From Arctopsyche grandis (taxonomy: Eukaryota; Arthropoda; Insecta; Trichoptera; Hydropsychidae): a DNA stretch of 64,000 bases. This document shows positions 1-19,436 of this stretch, one piece after another. The translations under genes and the position numbers were made by a program. Within the stretch, counting starts at the first letter, position 1; each line of letters starts with the position of its first letter. Below the pieces are notes generated by a model. It was given only the letters and a program-made list of their open reading frames with translations. It was not told the DNA's origin and searched no databases. Where the stretch lies: contig NC_135356.1 of the NCBI RefSeq assembly GCF_051622035.1, forward strand, positions 2,852,001-2,916,000. The letters run 5' to 3'.

Positions 1-2500
1 AATTCATTAAAATATCTTTGAAAATAATTTACAGTGATTCGGGGCACGCGAAGGGTTGTATTGGGTACGCGATAAAATATTAAAACGATTATTAATTTGT
101 TTTCCTATTGCCAAACATTGCACAGTATGATTTCCTATATAAATTCGTTTCAAGACTTAAATTAAAAAATAAAAACTGTCGCAGCCTATTCCGGCGCACA
201 TTCAATCGATTTGTATCGTTTGTTATATAAATAGGTATATTAATTTAAAATAAATAAATTCATATTCATTTCAAAGTCATTCATTACCATTGTTATGATT
301 GACTTTTAATATAAAGTCTCGCTATTTTTAATATAAACCGCTTAAACATGGCCAATCTAATAATAAACATTCTATTCAATTTATTCGAATATTCATTAGT
401 TCGATGACCAGCAATAGTTACAAAGTCTCTTTCGAAATTATATATTAGATTAAAAACATATTTATATGTAAGAAGAGGGGTCAAAACAGCTCGAGATCTT
501 CTCCGCGAATACGGTTTAGAAATTTATAGTTGTCGTTTGATTTAAACTTTTAAGCATTTGACACTCCGCGGAGACATCCTGTATGTATTGCAATTGCGAC
601 AATTTAAAATTGTATTATGCCAAAAAAAAAAAAAAAAATTGCACAATATAATGTAATGAGCCGTTGTGATCGAAACAAATTCAGTGTCGCTTATTTGCTT
701 ATGTGTATGATTATAATATGAACCTGCGCGTCAAATCTCGCACGTATTATTATCATTAAAAAATTATCACACATACCCCCCCCCCCCCCACACACGCATA
801 TAACTTTCATGCAGACGTAGAAAGTATCCGAATTCGTAGTGAAAAAAAAAGATAATAATATAATATATATGTGTGTGTATAAAAAAACGATGGTTCCATT
901 TGGGGCAGATGCCCCGCGTGTGAATGCATCTCTCGCCACATCCGATTGCGGCTAATTGCCTTCCCGAGGAGTGAAAGTAAACTCTCATCGCACGTTCAGA
1001 TAACCATCTGTTCCCGTAAATTCAATAAAGCCGGTGAGAATCGAGCCTCGTACACGTATACGAAAATTACAAACGAAAAAAATCGTATGTATTCGTACGA
1101 AGCAATTGCGAAATGGCGGCCGATGCAGCATCATCATCAACAACTGCCGGACTAAGACACGCGTATATAAAATAATATAAGAGGCACAAGAGAGCAATGG
1201 ACCTCATCTGTGTCGGATCGGCTTCCTCTCTGCACTTGCAAAATGTTAAAAAAATAATGATAATTTCAATATAACGCGGGTGCAAAATCGTTTCGACACT
1301 GCCAGGAATGATCTCACGCTCAATTACGGCCGTTTTAATGATGACCATTTCGTCACGGAGTGCAACAAATGAATTTAAAAAACACGGGCAAAATCGAATG
1401 GCCTTGACCTAAATGGAAAATAACGTGTTAATAAGTGAACAGTGAAAATCTAATTGTTATGAAAAATCTAAGCTTAAAATTGCGCACTCGGAAAAACCGC
1501 ACACCAAAAGTAATGTAATATTTTACAAATCAGACTATTTCTAGTGTAGTGAACAGTGTTATGTGACGAATATCGTGAATTTGGATTTAAACTAATGCAA
1601 ATTTGAATGTTCTGAACAAATTCTGGATGATTTGAATGCTCCTGTGTTTTTTGTGTGGTCGGAATCAAAATCCCGACGTATTAATATTGTAATAAAATCT
1701 TCTTCGTGAACGTAATGTAAAGATTAAATCTTCCGTTAGTACAAAATAGAAGAAAAAGTGATTTATTTAAAAAAAAAAGTGATAAACTGTGTAGTTTTAA
1801 TGCTAGAAACCATTTGCGAGTGTCTTTTATCCAATAAAAATATATTAATCGCATCATACTCGTAAAATATTTACTTGTGTTTATATATTTTTCAAATAAG
1901 ATTTTTGTGACTAAATCGGAAAAGGCATTTTTTCAGCTTTTTTATAATTAAAAACTAATTGATGGATGTTGTTGAATCTGTATGTTGAGTAATCAACATA
2001 AAAATTCATTAATTTTCAACAAATCCATTTGTGTAAGTATGTATATGTGAATGTATGTACATATATACATATACAATAAAGTAAACATTAAACAAATTTA
2101 ACATAATCAATTATTTCTACTCGGAAATACATACAATAAACGTTTGTCTTGTCGTATTCGTCTTTTATTTCAGAAATCAAAATAAAATAGATAAACTTAA
2201 AAATTTCATAATCTTTTATTGAAATTATTAGCATTGTTATTATTTTTTTCAATTTATTTATATATTTTTTAGTTTCGGGTTTTGATAAGTGAGCATCTGA
2301 AAATGGGGGTTTGGTTATATACATATATAGGATAATGAAAAATTTACTTTAAAATTAGGTATATATTATCAATTAAATGGTATAATAGGTTTTGCAGCTT
2401 TTAGAATCCCTAGTTTCAATTTAAATATAATATGTCAATAACGTAGATATTTGTCTGCAGACAAGTCTAACGATATATCTGTCGTAGCTATGTAAGTATC
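1..2500. other. AT-rich non-coding stretch
   Basis: No coding exon was recognised. It holds a Helitron-like fragment near 300-450, a 16-base A-run near 624, a C-run at 776-789 and a slightly GC-richer patch at 890-1220 with no supported frame. Confidence 0.5.
300..450 (-). mobile_element. Helitron-like fragment
   Basis: Read on the - strand it begins TCTAATATATAATTTCGAAAG (at about 450-430) like the copies at 6667 and 45267. It reaches the TTTAAGCGGTTTATATTA motif but lacks the GAAGCCGGG...CTAG end. Confidence 0.5.
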
Positions 2501-2507
2501 GGTAGTT

Positions 2508-2715
2508 GGATTAGTAGTCACATTGCGATGGTCACAAAGACAATTTTTGCTATGAAAACCGCGAACGCGGAATATTTGGCACTCGAGTTTTCGTTAGTAT
2601 GATAGTTATCGTTAGTATGATGGACTTTTTCGGCTGCCAAATGTTCCGTTATAGAGATTTTAGTGACTTTTGGGGGAGCGCTTTGTGACCAATGATCACC
2701 GAACCGTATTTATCA
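2508..2715 (+). repeat. Interspersed repeat D, copy 1
   Basis: Shares CAATTTTTGC.ATGAAAA.CGCGAA, GGAATATTTGGCACTCGA and GTTATAGAGATTTTAGTGAC with 29490-29665 and, in opposite orientation, 58560-58660. The family is unknown and there is no open frame. Confidence 0.6.
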
Positions 2716-2978
2716 ACTACTGACAATTAGTACTATAACTATAATCTGAAAACCATATTTAACTATTTATTTTTCTATATACATATGTACATATATATAC
2801 AATATCTCTCTAAGCATATGTATCTTCAACAAAAAGCTTATGAGAGACTTGGTTTATTTTAAAATCATATATTATGGAAAAAGTACGTTATCTTGAAAGG
2901 TTTGTTAACCCTTCGCCATATAAATCGAGTGAGTTTTGAGTGTTTTCAAATTATGATAAATGAGAATGTGTCATTGGA

Positions 2979-3236
2979 TTGTTAGAAATAATTACACGTG
3001 TGTTGAGGCAAGAAAAAAAACGTACTGTAGGAATTTACAAATCTGTTGAGCATGGCACACAATGGCAAAAACGAAGAGAAATTGTTGTTCGCACACTCGA
3101 GCATCGACTTAATTGCACTATGACGGAACATGTGAAATCGTCCCGGGTCCAAAATGTATTAATTGCGACCATAGGCGATCTCGAGCCTCGGATTCTGGCC
3201 CAAGAGTTCGATACGAATCACAATAATAACGTCTAA
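2979..3236 (+). other. Open frame without ATG, unrecognised
   Basis: Eighty-five codons are open to TAA, starting at a TTG codon. The residues (LRQEKKRTVGIYKSVEHG..., RREIVVRTLEHRLNC, AQEFDTNHNNNV) look more protein-like than the AT-rich noise. No splice partner or family was recognised. It may be a transposon or pseudogene fragment. Confidence 0.15.
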
Positions 3237-3448
3237 ATAGAAGAAGAAAGTTTTCCATCGTAATCGCTCATTGTTCGGCTTGGATTCTATGCATTGGTAG
3301 TGGTATATTTTATGTGAGAATTAATTCAATGTTAAAAATTTACATTCGAACTTAATTTTATTGAAGTTCCAAATTGAAAACTGGGTATTTGCAACAAAGG
3401 ACGTAAAATAATTTATTTATTGTTTTTAAATTATTTCTTATTTACATA

Positions 3449-3500
3449 ACTACTAGCCGAACCCGGCATGCGTTCCAATACCAGAATAAGGCATGCAATT
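3449..3500 (-). mobile_element. Possible Helitron-like 3' end
   Basis: On the - strand GCATGCCGGGTTCGGCTAGT resembles the CCGGGT...CTAG|T terminus of Helitrons in this window, but the body is not similar and no 5' end was found. Confidence 0.25.
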
Positions 3501-3949
3501 CCCGTTCCCGTTGCAAAATATGAATGTTGAATGTAAAAATATGATTTGTGGATGTGTTAGAACAGCTTCTTGCTCATTTCTATGTATTATCATTTCATCG
3601 TTCAGTTGGTAAAACGCATTTAATTCCATTAAATGTTTTAGTTGGGCGAATTACTTACACATTTCATGAAGTCATCCGTTTAGTTTTTCTCAAAACTATG
3701 GCATGCTCATTTTTCGTTTCGGTTAATCGTTTTTTGCATAAAAATAATAATATTATTCGAATTGTTACGTTCGGATTGTACGTATGTAAGTGCACCAAAT
3801 TTTTTTTCAATTGGTGTTGGTGGAAATATTATTAAATTTTGATTTTAATTATCATTGAGTATACATATGTACTTATACATATATGAGTCGTTAAATTTCA
3901 CCATAGATGTTAATTGATATGTATTTTCTCTGTATTATAATGCAGATCT

Positions 3950-4131
<182 letters not shown>

Positions 4132-5447
4132 AAAGTGGCGGAAGTTCAATTTTCAGTTCCAAAAACTATATTTCTGTTTGACTTAACTCACAAATTGTTC
4201 ACTTCTTTTGATTCGATATGTCCAGAATTTTGGAAAAGCTATTTATTACAGGCCACCAGTATTTTTGAATATTGTTAAACGCAAAAGATTATATTTAATG
4301 TTTTGCGAGATATTTTTCCATATGGAGAAAAGTTGACTTCTGCCACTAATTATAGTGGCCCATATGTTAAATTCAAATAATAAATCATATAAAAATATCC
4401 AAAAGTATGCATATATTTTTCCGGTGTGAATCCATTGTTAAATAATACTTTGGGCATAAACGTATATTGAAAAGTAGTGTGTCGGTCACACAGCACCAGT
4501 TTGCTTCAAAATTATTAAAAAAAATTAATATATTCATACATTGTTCGCAGATGGGGCGAAATTTACTAACGTTCAAAATTAAACCGTCTTTTCTAATACG
4601 AATTTTTTCATATTACTCACATATCATCATTATCATCATCATCATCATAAAATTTGCTTATATTTGACAATTTGCATACATGCAATATATAATATAAACA
4701 CGTATATGAACATACATACATTGTATTATATATGCATATTTACCTTTCATAAGTATGCTTTTCGTCGTCACCATTTTACACGAATCGACTATACAGATTG
4801 TTGCTGCAGCGATCGGTAAAATGAACATAAACATTTATTAATAATATGAATGTATTCACTTTCATCGATTTGAGAATTGTGTGACCCCGGAGCAAGAGCA
4901 TCGAAAGTTAACTATTCGAAAAGTACTCGAGAATTTCTTCAATGACGCATTCAGGCCAAGTTTCTTCGTCTTCGGTGGTTTCAACTGCCATCATCATTTA
5001 TTATGAAGTTAAATACTTGCTTACTCAGTCATAAAAAATACTATTCGTATATGTACATGAGTGCGTGTTTATATAAACATTCGACGACATCTTGAAAGGT
5101 AGAAGAAAAGTGTTTAGGAAAAGCCATTTCGTTCGCACCTTTGTATGCGAACGAAATGATTTTTCAAGTGTTTTCAAGACTTTTCAAGAAATTGCCTTTC
5201 AAGTGTTTACGGCGCGATCTTCCAAGTTCTTATGAACTTCTGATAATTGTTATTATTTTTTTAATCTGCAAAAAACATACGTATACATATGTTAATCCAC
5301 CCCTTCTATTTCTGAAAAAAAAATAACCTGGGAGACTTCTGTAATCAGACAGCGGTGAATTCGCCAAAAAATTTGCCGAATCCGTGAACTGGGCAACGTG
5401 CTTGCATTTTTCACGCATTCGTAATAGACAATTTCACGGATTCGGTG

Positions 5448-5840
<393 letters not shown>

Positions 5841-6229
5841 GTCATATGGTATTTTCTCTCAATAATCATTTCCATTAAAATGTCATTATTAATATGTCTT
5901 AAGGCCAGTAAGGTTTAGCACTATTATGTAAAAAATAAATAAAAGAGGATACAAATTTAGATAATGAGTTGAGGTACCGAAAGTATTTATGTATGTACAA
6001 TGCAAAACAGTTTTGAATAAACATGATTATTTTTGACTGTTTAGAAAGTATCGAAAGTACACATGTTTAAGTACTAGCTTCTGCTTATTAACCAATGACT
6101 TGACATAAATTTATACTGACATAAATTTACTAAACATTAGCTCGAAATATCCGACTTCACACAGCCTATAGAATCAATTTTCACCACCAAATCAAATAAA
6201 AAATAAGAAATGAAACAGTGTTTGGTAGC

Positions 6230-6600
6230 TCGATAGGTATTTGGTAGCGCGATAAGATAGGCTCGATAGGTATTTGGTAGCGCGCCCCCAGAGACTTCGC
6301 CTTCGGCGACTGCGCCCCCAGCGGCGTCTGCGCCCCTAGGGCTTCGCCCCTGGCGCCTGCGACTCCTAGGGTTTGGCCCCGGCGAATGTGCCACTGGCTC
6401 CTTCGCCCCCGGGGGCTTCGAATCCTTTGAATCGAAAAAAATCGAATCGGTGCCTATGAATCGAATCAAATCGGTCCCTAAGGCTTTGTCCCCTAGGGCT
6501 TCGCCCCCAGAGGCTTTGTTCTCAGCTGAGCCTGCGCCCTCGACGCCTTCGCCCCCGGGGACTTCGAATCGACGCCTATGAATCGAAAAAAATAAAATCG
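6230..6600. repeat. GC-rich degenerate repeat array with CTTCGCCCC words
   Basis: Short units such as GGCTTCGCCCC, GTAGCGCG and GAATCGAA recur irregularly in an AT-rich setting. Related sequence in the opposite sense occurs at 6775-6870 inside the next Helitron-like element, suggesting both come from one element family. Confidence 0.5.
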
Positions 6601-6666
6601 AATTTGTAGTCTACGAACCAACGTACGAACGAACGAAGGTTACATAAATGATCAGATTATCTCTCA

Positions 6667-7071
6667 TCTAGTATATAATTTGGAAAGAGACTTTGTATGT
6701 ATGTATGTATTTATCCTTCGTTCGTTGGGTCGTAGAAATCTGTGACGTCATCGAACAAATAATTCGCTTTTTTTCCGATTCAAAGGATTCGAAGTTCCCG
6801 GGAGCGTAGGCGCCGAGGGCGGAGCCCTGAGGGCCAGAGCCTCCGGGGGCGCAGACGTCGGATTCTGGTATACATAAAATTATAAGAGACTTACTATATA
6901 TGTTTGTTTGTTCATGACAGTCAATTTAATAAAAACAACAAATGAGTATTCAAATAAATTTATATAAAATAAAACTATTCAAATAACTTTAATGAAATGT
7001 TTACTATTAGATTAGTCATGTTTAAGCGGATTATATTACAAATACCGAGCGAAGCCGGGTAATACAGCTAG
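6667..7071 (+). mobile_element. Helitron-like non-autonomous element
   Basis: It sits between A and T, begins TCTAGTATATAATTTGG and ends GAAGCCGGGTAATACAGCTAG. The TC start, CTAG end, AT target and short TACC...GGTA stem before the end are Helitron features. Copies with the same ends occur at 45267 and 48290-48590. It carries a GC-rich insert at 6775-6870. Confidence 0.7.
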
Positions 7072-7106
7072 TATACATATATTTATATATATATATATTT
7101 TTTTTT

Positions 7107-7630
7107 TTCTCAATGAAATCGTTGCTGCTGTCCCTGAATGTGATATTTTCCACCTTGGGGAGCGTAGATTATCGGATATTATTTTAACATATTTATCTGG
7201 TAACCTGCGCTCGTCATTATTTTCTTAATTTGAATGTGATGAATGAGTGGAATCTTAATCTACTCTCTTCCATTTGGACCTCGCTGTGATTTTATTTTTA
7301 TTTATATTTTGTTTTATTTTATTTTACTTTTTCTTTCTCCTTTGTATATTTTTATATACTATTTTAATTTTGTTCAGTGTAAACAAAGAATGGGATTTAT
7401 GGATTTTATTTTTAATTTTTACACTATTGTTATTTTTTTTTCTCTCTGGATGATGTATTATTTTCCTTTTGTTACTTTTTTTATTATTTTATTTTACCAT
7501 GTTTTCTGCTTTTGCTTTTTTCCTTTATTTACAGTTTACTTGTTTTTATATATTTTTCAAATGTAGGCCATTGTGGCGCATTAGGTTTTTCCTGTAATGT
7601 CACAACGGTCCAAAACTATTAAATAAATAA

Positions 7631-7640
<10 letters not shown>
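7107..7640 (+). mobile_element. Non-LTR retrotransposon 3' fragment ending in (TAAA)n
   Basis: Ends GTGGCGCATTAGGTTTTTCC...CGGTCCAAAACTATTAAATAAATAAA, a LINE-style tail. The same sequence in opposite orientation lies at 45885-46262. No intact reading frame remains. An (AT)n tract follows. Confidence 0.55.

Positions 7641-7716
<76 letters not shown>
7636..7716. repeat. (AT)n microsatellite
   Basis: About 80 bp of AT following the LINE-like (TAAA)n tail. Confidence 0.9.
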
Positions 7717-7718
<2 letters not shown>

Positions 7719-8811
7719 GAGTTTTCATCACGAGTTTTCATCACGAGTTTTCATCATTTTCATTCGAGTTTGTGCCGTAAAGGGGTGGACCCCTTAATAT
7801 GCCATAACCCATGCGACGATATTTCATCGGGTACAACACTAGTAGTACGATATATATGTATGTATATATGTATTTGATAAAACGAGAGCTAAGTTTAGAG
7901 TTGGATTTTTGGGGTGCATCCATTGAGTGTATTATACATCAATGGGTGCATCCTTTTTTGTACACTCGCCGGTTACATGTCTAGTTTGTGGATATCAGTT
8001 GTTGCAACCGGAAAATGGGTCGAGACCGTAAGATCGCCGGAATCCTGTTTTTAGTCGTGGTCGATGAGGTCAGATTTCGGCTAAAATGAAAGTAATTTAT
8101 TGGACGTCTTAGCGTATGTGGGCATGCCGAGAGATGTCCAAGAGAATGGTCAAGCGAGCAAAATGAAAGTTGCAAACCGAATGACTCATCCGGATCTCGA
8201 CTTTTCTGCGCATAAAATCACCAAATCAACAAATAACAATAATAATAACAGAAAGACCGTCGAAGCAACCCTTGTTCAACTGTATTGTTCAGCGATCCAT
8301 TCAAAGTTTATGATTATATTAATCCTATTGTCAAAATCAGTAGTTAAACCAAATATATAAACAAAAACAAGTCAGTTTGGTTTTGAGTTTTAAGTTTAAG
8401 TTCCGGTTTTAAATTTTTTTTCATCATACATATGTACATATATATGTTACGGTTCCCGGAAAGATACACTAAATTGCACTGAATAGTAGCGCAGTTTGGA
8501 GAAGTCCTAATTTTCAAAGGCGCTCAAAAATAACTTACGCAATAGAATTTCATAGAAAAACATAACATACAACTATCCCTTGACGCTTTTTTGTGGAATC
8601 CTATTGCGTTAGTTCTCCTTGAGCATCTTTGAAAGTTTGGATGTCTCGAGAGTGCAACTATCTCGAGTGCATTTTTCCGGTCACAATATGTTACAGTGAA
8701 AGCATATTTCTAGTGAAAATATATTTTCGCCAATTCAAGCAGTGAAAATGTATCAAACCATGAATTTATTATGTGCATATGTATACATATTTTTACATAC
8801 ATATATACACA

Positions 8812-9248
8812 TATACCAGGAAGGCTTAACAGGTAAACCGCAATGCGTCTTCCTGGTCAATTACAAACAATGCAGCATTTTTATTACATAAGTCACCGAA
8901 TTACGAGACACTGAAAACTCTAAATGAACGAGACATCTATGAATTTAAACATAATTTTTTATTGTACATTAATCATAGTGTATATAATCATATAGTGGCG
9001 ACATATATACATAGTAGGTAGGAAGGTTTTTAGCCAATTTAATCAGGAACCGTTTCAACAATGAAATCAGAAAAATTGGCAAACTCTGATAGGAAACGAT
9101 CGACCTGGAGCTACAGATATCCATGTCTGACCAGCAGCATTACAGAAAATACTCAGAATAAATTCTTTTCAATTGAGGTCGATCGGGATCGAACCCGGCG
9201 TCCTCTCGGCGCTAAGCAAAATACCACCGAGCCATACTGCTGGTATAT
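8812..9248 (-). mobile_element. tRNA-derived SINE, near full length
   Basis: Read on the - strand the head CAGTATGGCTCGGTGGTA gives a box A and GGGTTCGATCCC a box B of an RNA polymerase III promoter. A body shared with many copies follows (CAGAGTTTGCCAATTT, GAAACGGTTCC, CAGTGTCTCGTAATTC) and it ends AAGCCTTCCTGGTATATG. Length about 437 bp. Confidence 0.75.
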
Positions 9249-9672
9249 GTACGTCACAGCTAAAACACATCCAACAAAACGTATATACGAATACAATAAC
9301 AAAAGAAAAAAAACTTCTATATATACTGATCGCTCCTAATGTTTCCGCTTGGCAGAGAATTTACCACATTCAACTTTACAACATTAAATTAAATATTTTT
9401 AAAAGTATTTGAAAAAAATTCGACCGCGTGCGGATCAAACACGGACCGATACAATTCTTTATTTTTTTATTATTTAATAACTTAATTGGCCAACAAACAT
9501 GCGATGCTATGTCATCAAGTACAACATCAGTAATTAATAAACATAATATGAACCTTTTTTTTATATTTTATTGTAATATAAGGCCCAGTGCACTCTGTGT
9601 GCTAGGGCTAACGAGGAGCAATAGAAAACAGAATACGTGGGTTAGAAGTATGGCAAGGGTGGTTGATATTGT

Positions 9673-10015
9673 TGCGTAGGGGTGAGTTCAGGATCCAAAT
9701 GAAAGGCCAAAGCCGCTTCACAGCATTTATTCAATGATTCAGGAGGTCTACACGTAACCAGAGCTCGCTCCAGAATAATCTGATATGGCGTATGTACCTC
9801 CTTATAAAGGACAAGTTGCTCACCACAGGCTCCCCGATCCATTTATGTATCTATTGTCTAGGCACGTACAGTTTTAAGTGAGTCTCACGCTCTCGCTCGA
9901 GTTCTGAGAATTCTAGCGGAGAATTCTAGTTCTGAGAATTCTAGTTCTGAGAATTCTAGCGGGCACTTACTGAGTCCCGTTAGGCCAATTCCGGGGTCTC
10001 CACTGTTCACCCCCG
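9673..10015 (-). mobile_element. Possible solo LTR of a retrotransposon
   Basis: On the - strand it contains CTTTATAAGG (TATA-like), then ATTGAATAAATGC (poly(A) signal) and ends near CTACGCAACA, as LTRs do. Three to four direct copies of a 14-base AGTTCTGAGAATTCT-type unit lie at 9899-9960. No internal retroelement genes adjoin it and the outer border is uncertain. Confidence 0.35.
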
Positions 10016-10049
10016 AATGCTACTCTCTCTCTTATGTTCCCACGTTACA

Positions 10050-10315
10050 ATATAATGTTGAAAATATTGAAATGGGAATGGGTGGGTCACGTAGCTAAAA
10101 GAACGGACGGTAGCTGACCGAAAGAAGTGTTCGAATGGTACCCGAGAGAATGTAAAAGGGTGCAAGAAAGGCCACAAGGGAGATGGGTGGATGCAATCAT
10201 AAAAATGTGTGGGATGAGATGGATGAGAATGGCTCAAAACGGAGACGAGTAGAAGCATGTTGGAGAGGTCTTCATCTAGCAGTGGATGGCGAATGGTTGT
10301 GAATGATGATGATGA
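10050..10315 (+). pseudogene. Decayed RTE-like reverse transcriptase C-terminus
   Basis: The conceptual reading WEWVGHVAKRTDG, EWYPRECKRV, GRWVDAI and MRWMRMAQN matches the C-terminal end of RTE-type non-LTR elements, followed by a (GAT)n tail. It is interrupted by three in-frame stops. Confidence 0.6.
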
Positions 10316-10734
10316 TGATAAAAAAATATACATATAATATTGACATTTGAATGAACTCGGCAAAGATGTAAGCAAAATAAAATTCAGATTGGTTTTAATT
10401 TTGTTTTGCAAAGCTTGATTTTTGGTTTGGTTACGGTTTCAGAAAGTGGTTTTGGTTTGGTTTATGCTGGGACTTTTTTCATAAATACAAATGTCTATGA
10501 CCTTGAATATATGTACTTATGTGACTCTGGGTCGATCGTTTTCTATCAGAGTTTGCCAATTTATATTTTATTTTATTGTTACAAATCAATATACACTCGC
10601 CATTACAGATTTGCTCCAATGCGACGGGTGTACGTTAACGAAATACAGAATACATAAACAATCAGAAATACAGTAATACATACATATACAATCAGAATAT
10701 AAAGCATATAACAATTAATCAGAAATAATAATCA

Positions 10735-11095
10735 TAGAGACATCTATGAATTATTTTTAGATTTTTTTTGTATACAATTTTTATTCATATAATTAATACG
10801 AAATTATAGAGATGTCTATAGAGATATCTATAGATTTCAGATTACTGTGAATAATTATTATAAATTATACACAGGCAGATTTTGTGACAACAGGATTAGA
10901 TCCAATACCAATTTTCAGGAACTGTTTCAGCAATGATCAGATAAAATTGGCAAACTCTGATAGAGAAACGATCGATTTGGAGTCACAAAACCCCCAAATC
11001 TAACCAGCAGTGGCGAGGACTCGAACCTTTGACCTCAGTGGTGCTAAATATATACGCTACCACTAAGCCAAACTGCTGATTTATTGTTGATTTTA
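10735..11095 (-). mobile_element. tRNA-derived SINE copy, diverged
   Basis: The - strand head CAGTTTGGCTTAGTGGTAGC and box B GGTTCGAGTCC are clear. The body has GGCAAACTCTGATAGA and the ACATCTATGAATT motif. A short opposite-orientation piece of the same body adjoins at 11098-11250. Confidence 0.65.
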
Positions 11096-11249
11096 TATGA
11101 AACGGTTCCTACCAAATTGGCCACCTACCCTCATTTGTCACCGTTATTTGAATTTAATATCAAATTTATAATAATATAATAAATTTACATATCATATAGT
11201 AGAAATTTTGCCATAGGTGTCGCCTTGGGGTCACCCGTAATTTCATCAT

Positions 11250-12320
11250 GGTGAATATAATTTAAAAGTAAATGAATATAATAAAAATCCAAAGACCCCC
11301 CCCCCCCCTTTAGTATTTTTCTTATAAAAATTAACTAACATTGTTTAAGTGTTCTTTTTTCTTGCGTTCAAAGTCGCGAATTCTGCAATTACATCTTTCA
11401 AAGACATTTTAGAAGCTTCTTCATGTGCAATCGATAATATTGCTAATTCACTGAGCCAGACTTGACTCATTGAATTTCTTTTATGATCTTTTATTAACTT
11501 AAAAAAAAAACACTACTGTAAATCACGTTATCAAATATTTCATTTAAGATAAAATGACTATACTAAAATCTCGAACTATGTCAAATACGAGAACGTGTGT
11601 CTAAAGAGTTTCTGAAAGAAAACTGAAGATTCACAATACAAAAATGAAACGAAAATATGTTAATATCCATTATTTAATTTTTTGATTTAACATCGAGTTT
11701 ATAGATCATTGCAGAAAATTATTATGACTTTACCATAACGGAAAACTATTACATACATATACATATGTATGTATATCGTTAGAAGGAGTACAAAATCGTA
11801 AAAATTCGGCACGAAATTTGGAGCATAAACTTTCAACTTGTCCTTCCATTAGTCTTATGAATAATTTTAAGAGAATTTTTACTACTTTTTTTATTTAAAA
11901 ACCTTTTGGGCCCCTAAATCTAGTTTTTTTTTAAATAATTGATTTCGATTAACAACTTTACATATGTATTTTTAAACAATAATATTTACTATTTACAAAA
12001 AGGAAATTAAATAGCACATCGCAACATGTAAGAAATTTAGCATACATATGTATTAGTTGACATAACTTTATCTATGAACTATTATATTATATATCATATT
12101 CAGTCATTTCATAGAATATTATTAGTCAATTCTTTCATAAAATTATTCAGATTATTAATTATTATTCTATTATATTAGCGAACTGAACAAAACCCAAGTA
12201 ATTTTATTTTTAAACAATTTTAATCACTTTTTGATCAGCCTATTTGATTAGCGATATTACTATTTGGTTTTATTAATATCTGATTTGCATGTCTGTTTAT
12301 TTCCCTCCTTTTTTATATTA
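11250..12320. other. AT-rich non-coding stretch
   Basis: No coding frame or recognisable mobile element. A C-run lies at 11297-11308. Confidence 0.5.
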
Positions 12321-12324
12321 CTAA

Positions 12325-12975
12325 CCTCTTCTTAGTTCGGAAACGATTTTGTCGTGTGACAAAGTTTGGGTTCTTATCCGATCGTTTTCAAACTTTGCCA
12401 TTTTGCTCGGTTTGGTCATCAATATAAGTGGAAATGACGTCAGCCATTACGATGGTGAAAAATAATTGTAATAAACACGTTTGAAAACGATGCGGTGCAA
12501 ACGATCGACAAGCGCCAGACAGACTGAACCACAGATTAACTGTACGTGTACCTTATGCGTGCGCACTGCTCGCACTTACACTAAGCGAAATCTACCCGAA
12601 GTCCCAACATACCTACCCTGTATAAGTTCTGTGTTTCTGATACTTTAGTTCCGAATTTTGCCTTATTAAACTCGCCAGAAAGATCCAACTCAATTTTAAT
12701 AATTACCATTTTAATAATTGCATCTGTGCACATCGAAAGGTTACTCGTCGTCTGATGTGCAATCTATCATTCGTAAAGTCGAGAATTGCGTTTAAAGCAG
12801 CCATCCAGTTAATCTGTGGTTCAGTCTGTCTGGCGCTTGTCGATCGTTTGCACCAAACCCGTTTGAAAATGCTGCATCTTCGTTCACTGTGACGTCTATC
12901 GTCCACACTATCGCATTTGTTCACACTGTCCTGATCGTTTTTTCCCTTTTCGCCCCCCTCTCGCTATGGCAGATT
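12325..12975 (+). repeat. Interspersed repeat C with nested insertion
   Basis: The outer parts (CCTCTTCTTAG...GGTTCTTATCCGATCGTTTTCAAA; CGATCGTTTTTTCCCTTTTCGCC) match 44100-44335 without interruption. Here the repeat is split by the 12494-12854 inverted-repeat element. Confidence 0.65.
12494..12854. mobile_element. MITE with perfect 49-bp terminal inverted repeats
   Basis: Arm 12494-12542 (GGTGCAAACGATCGACAAGC...) is the exact reverse complement of 12806-12854 (49/49). The 263-bp interior has no open frame. The element interrupts repeat C. Imperfect direct repeats of about 20 bp (ACGTTTGAAAACGATGC and CCGTTTGAAAATGCTGC) flank it. Superfamily not assigned. Confidence 0.75.
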
Positions 12976-13167
12976 GAGCACTTTGCCATACTCGTGATCA
13001 AAGTTTACGGAGAGAATTGGTGATTTCTCAATTCGGTTTTTTATATATATATATACATATACATTTATTTTTTATATACATATTGTCATGATTTTATAAA
13101 CAAAATATTGAAGAGGTTAGTTTTAAAAAAACATTTTTGTTATATGGAATTTGAACTAAATCGACAG

Positions 13168-19307
<6,140 letters not shown>

Positions 19308-19339
19308 TCTTTTGTACATATGTAACACATAGATTTTTG

Positions 19340-19344
<5 letters not shown>

Positions 19345-19435
<91 letters not shown>
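19345..19435. repeat. (AT)n microsatellite
   Basis: About 90 bp of AT just after the proximal M13 stop codon, followed by AATAAA at 19446-19451. Confidence 0.9.

Positions 19436-19436
<1 letters not shown>

Noticed and set aside
9061..9339. A 92-codon + strand frame
   Set aside because: It crosses the antisense of a tRNA-derived SINE and has no independent support.
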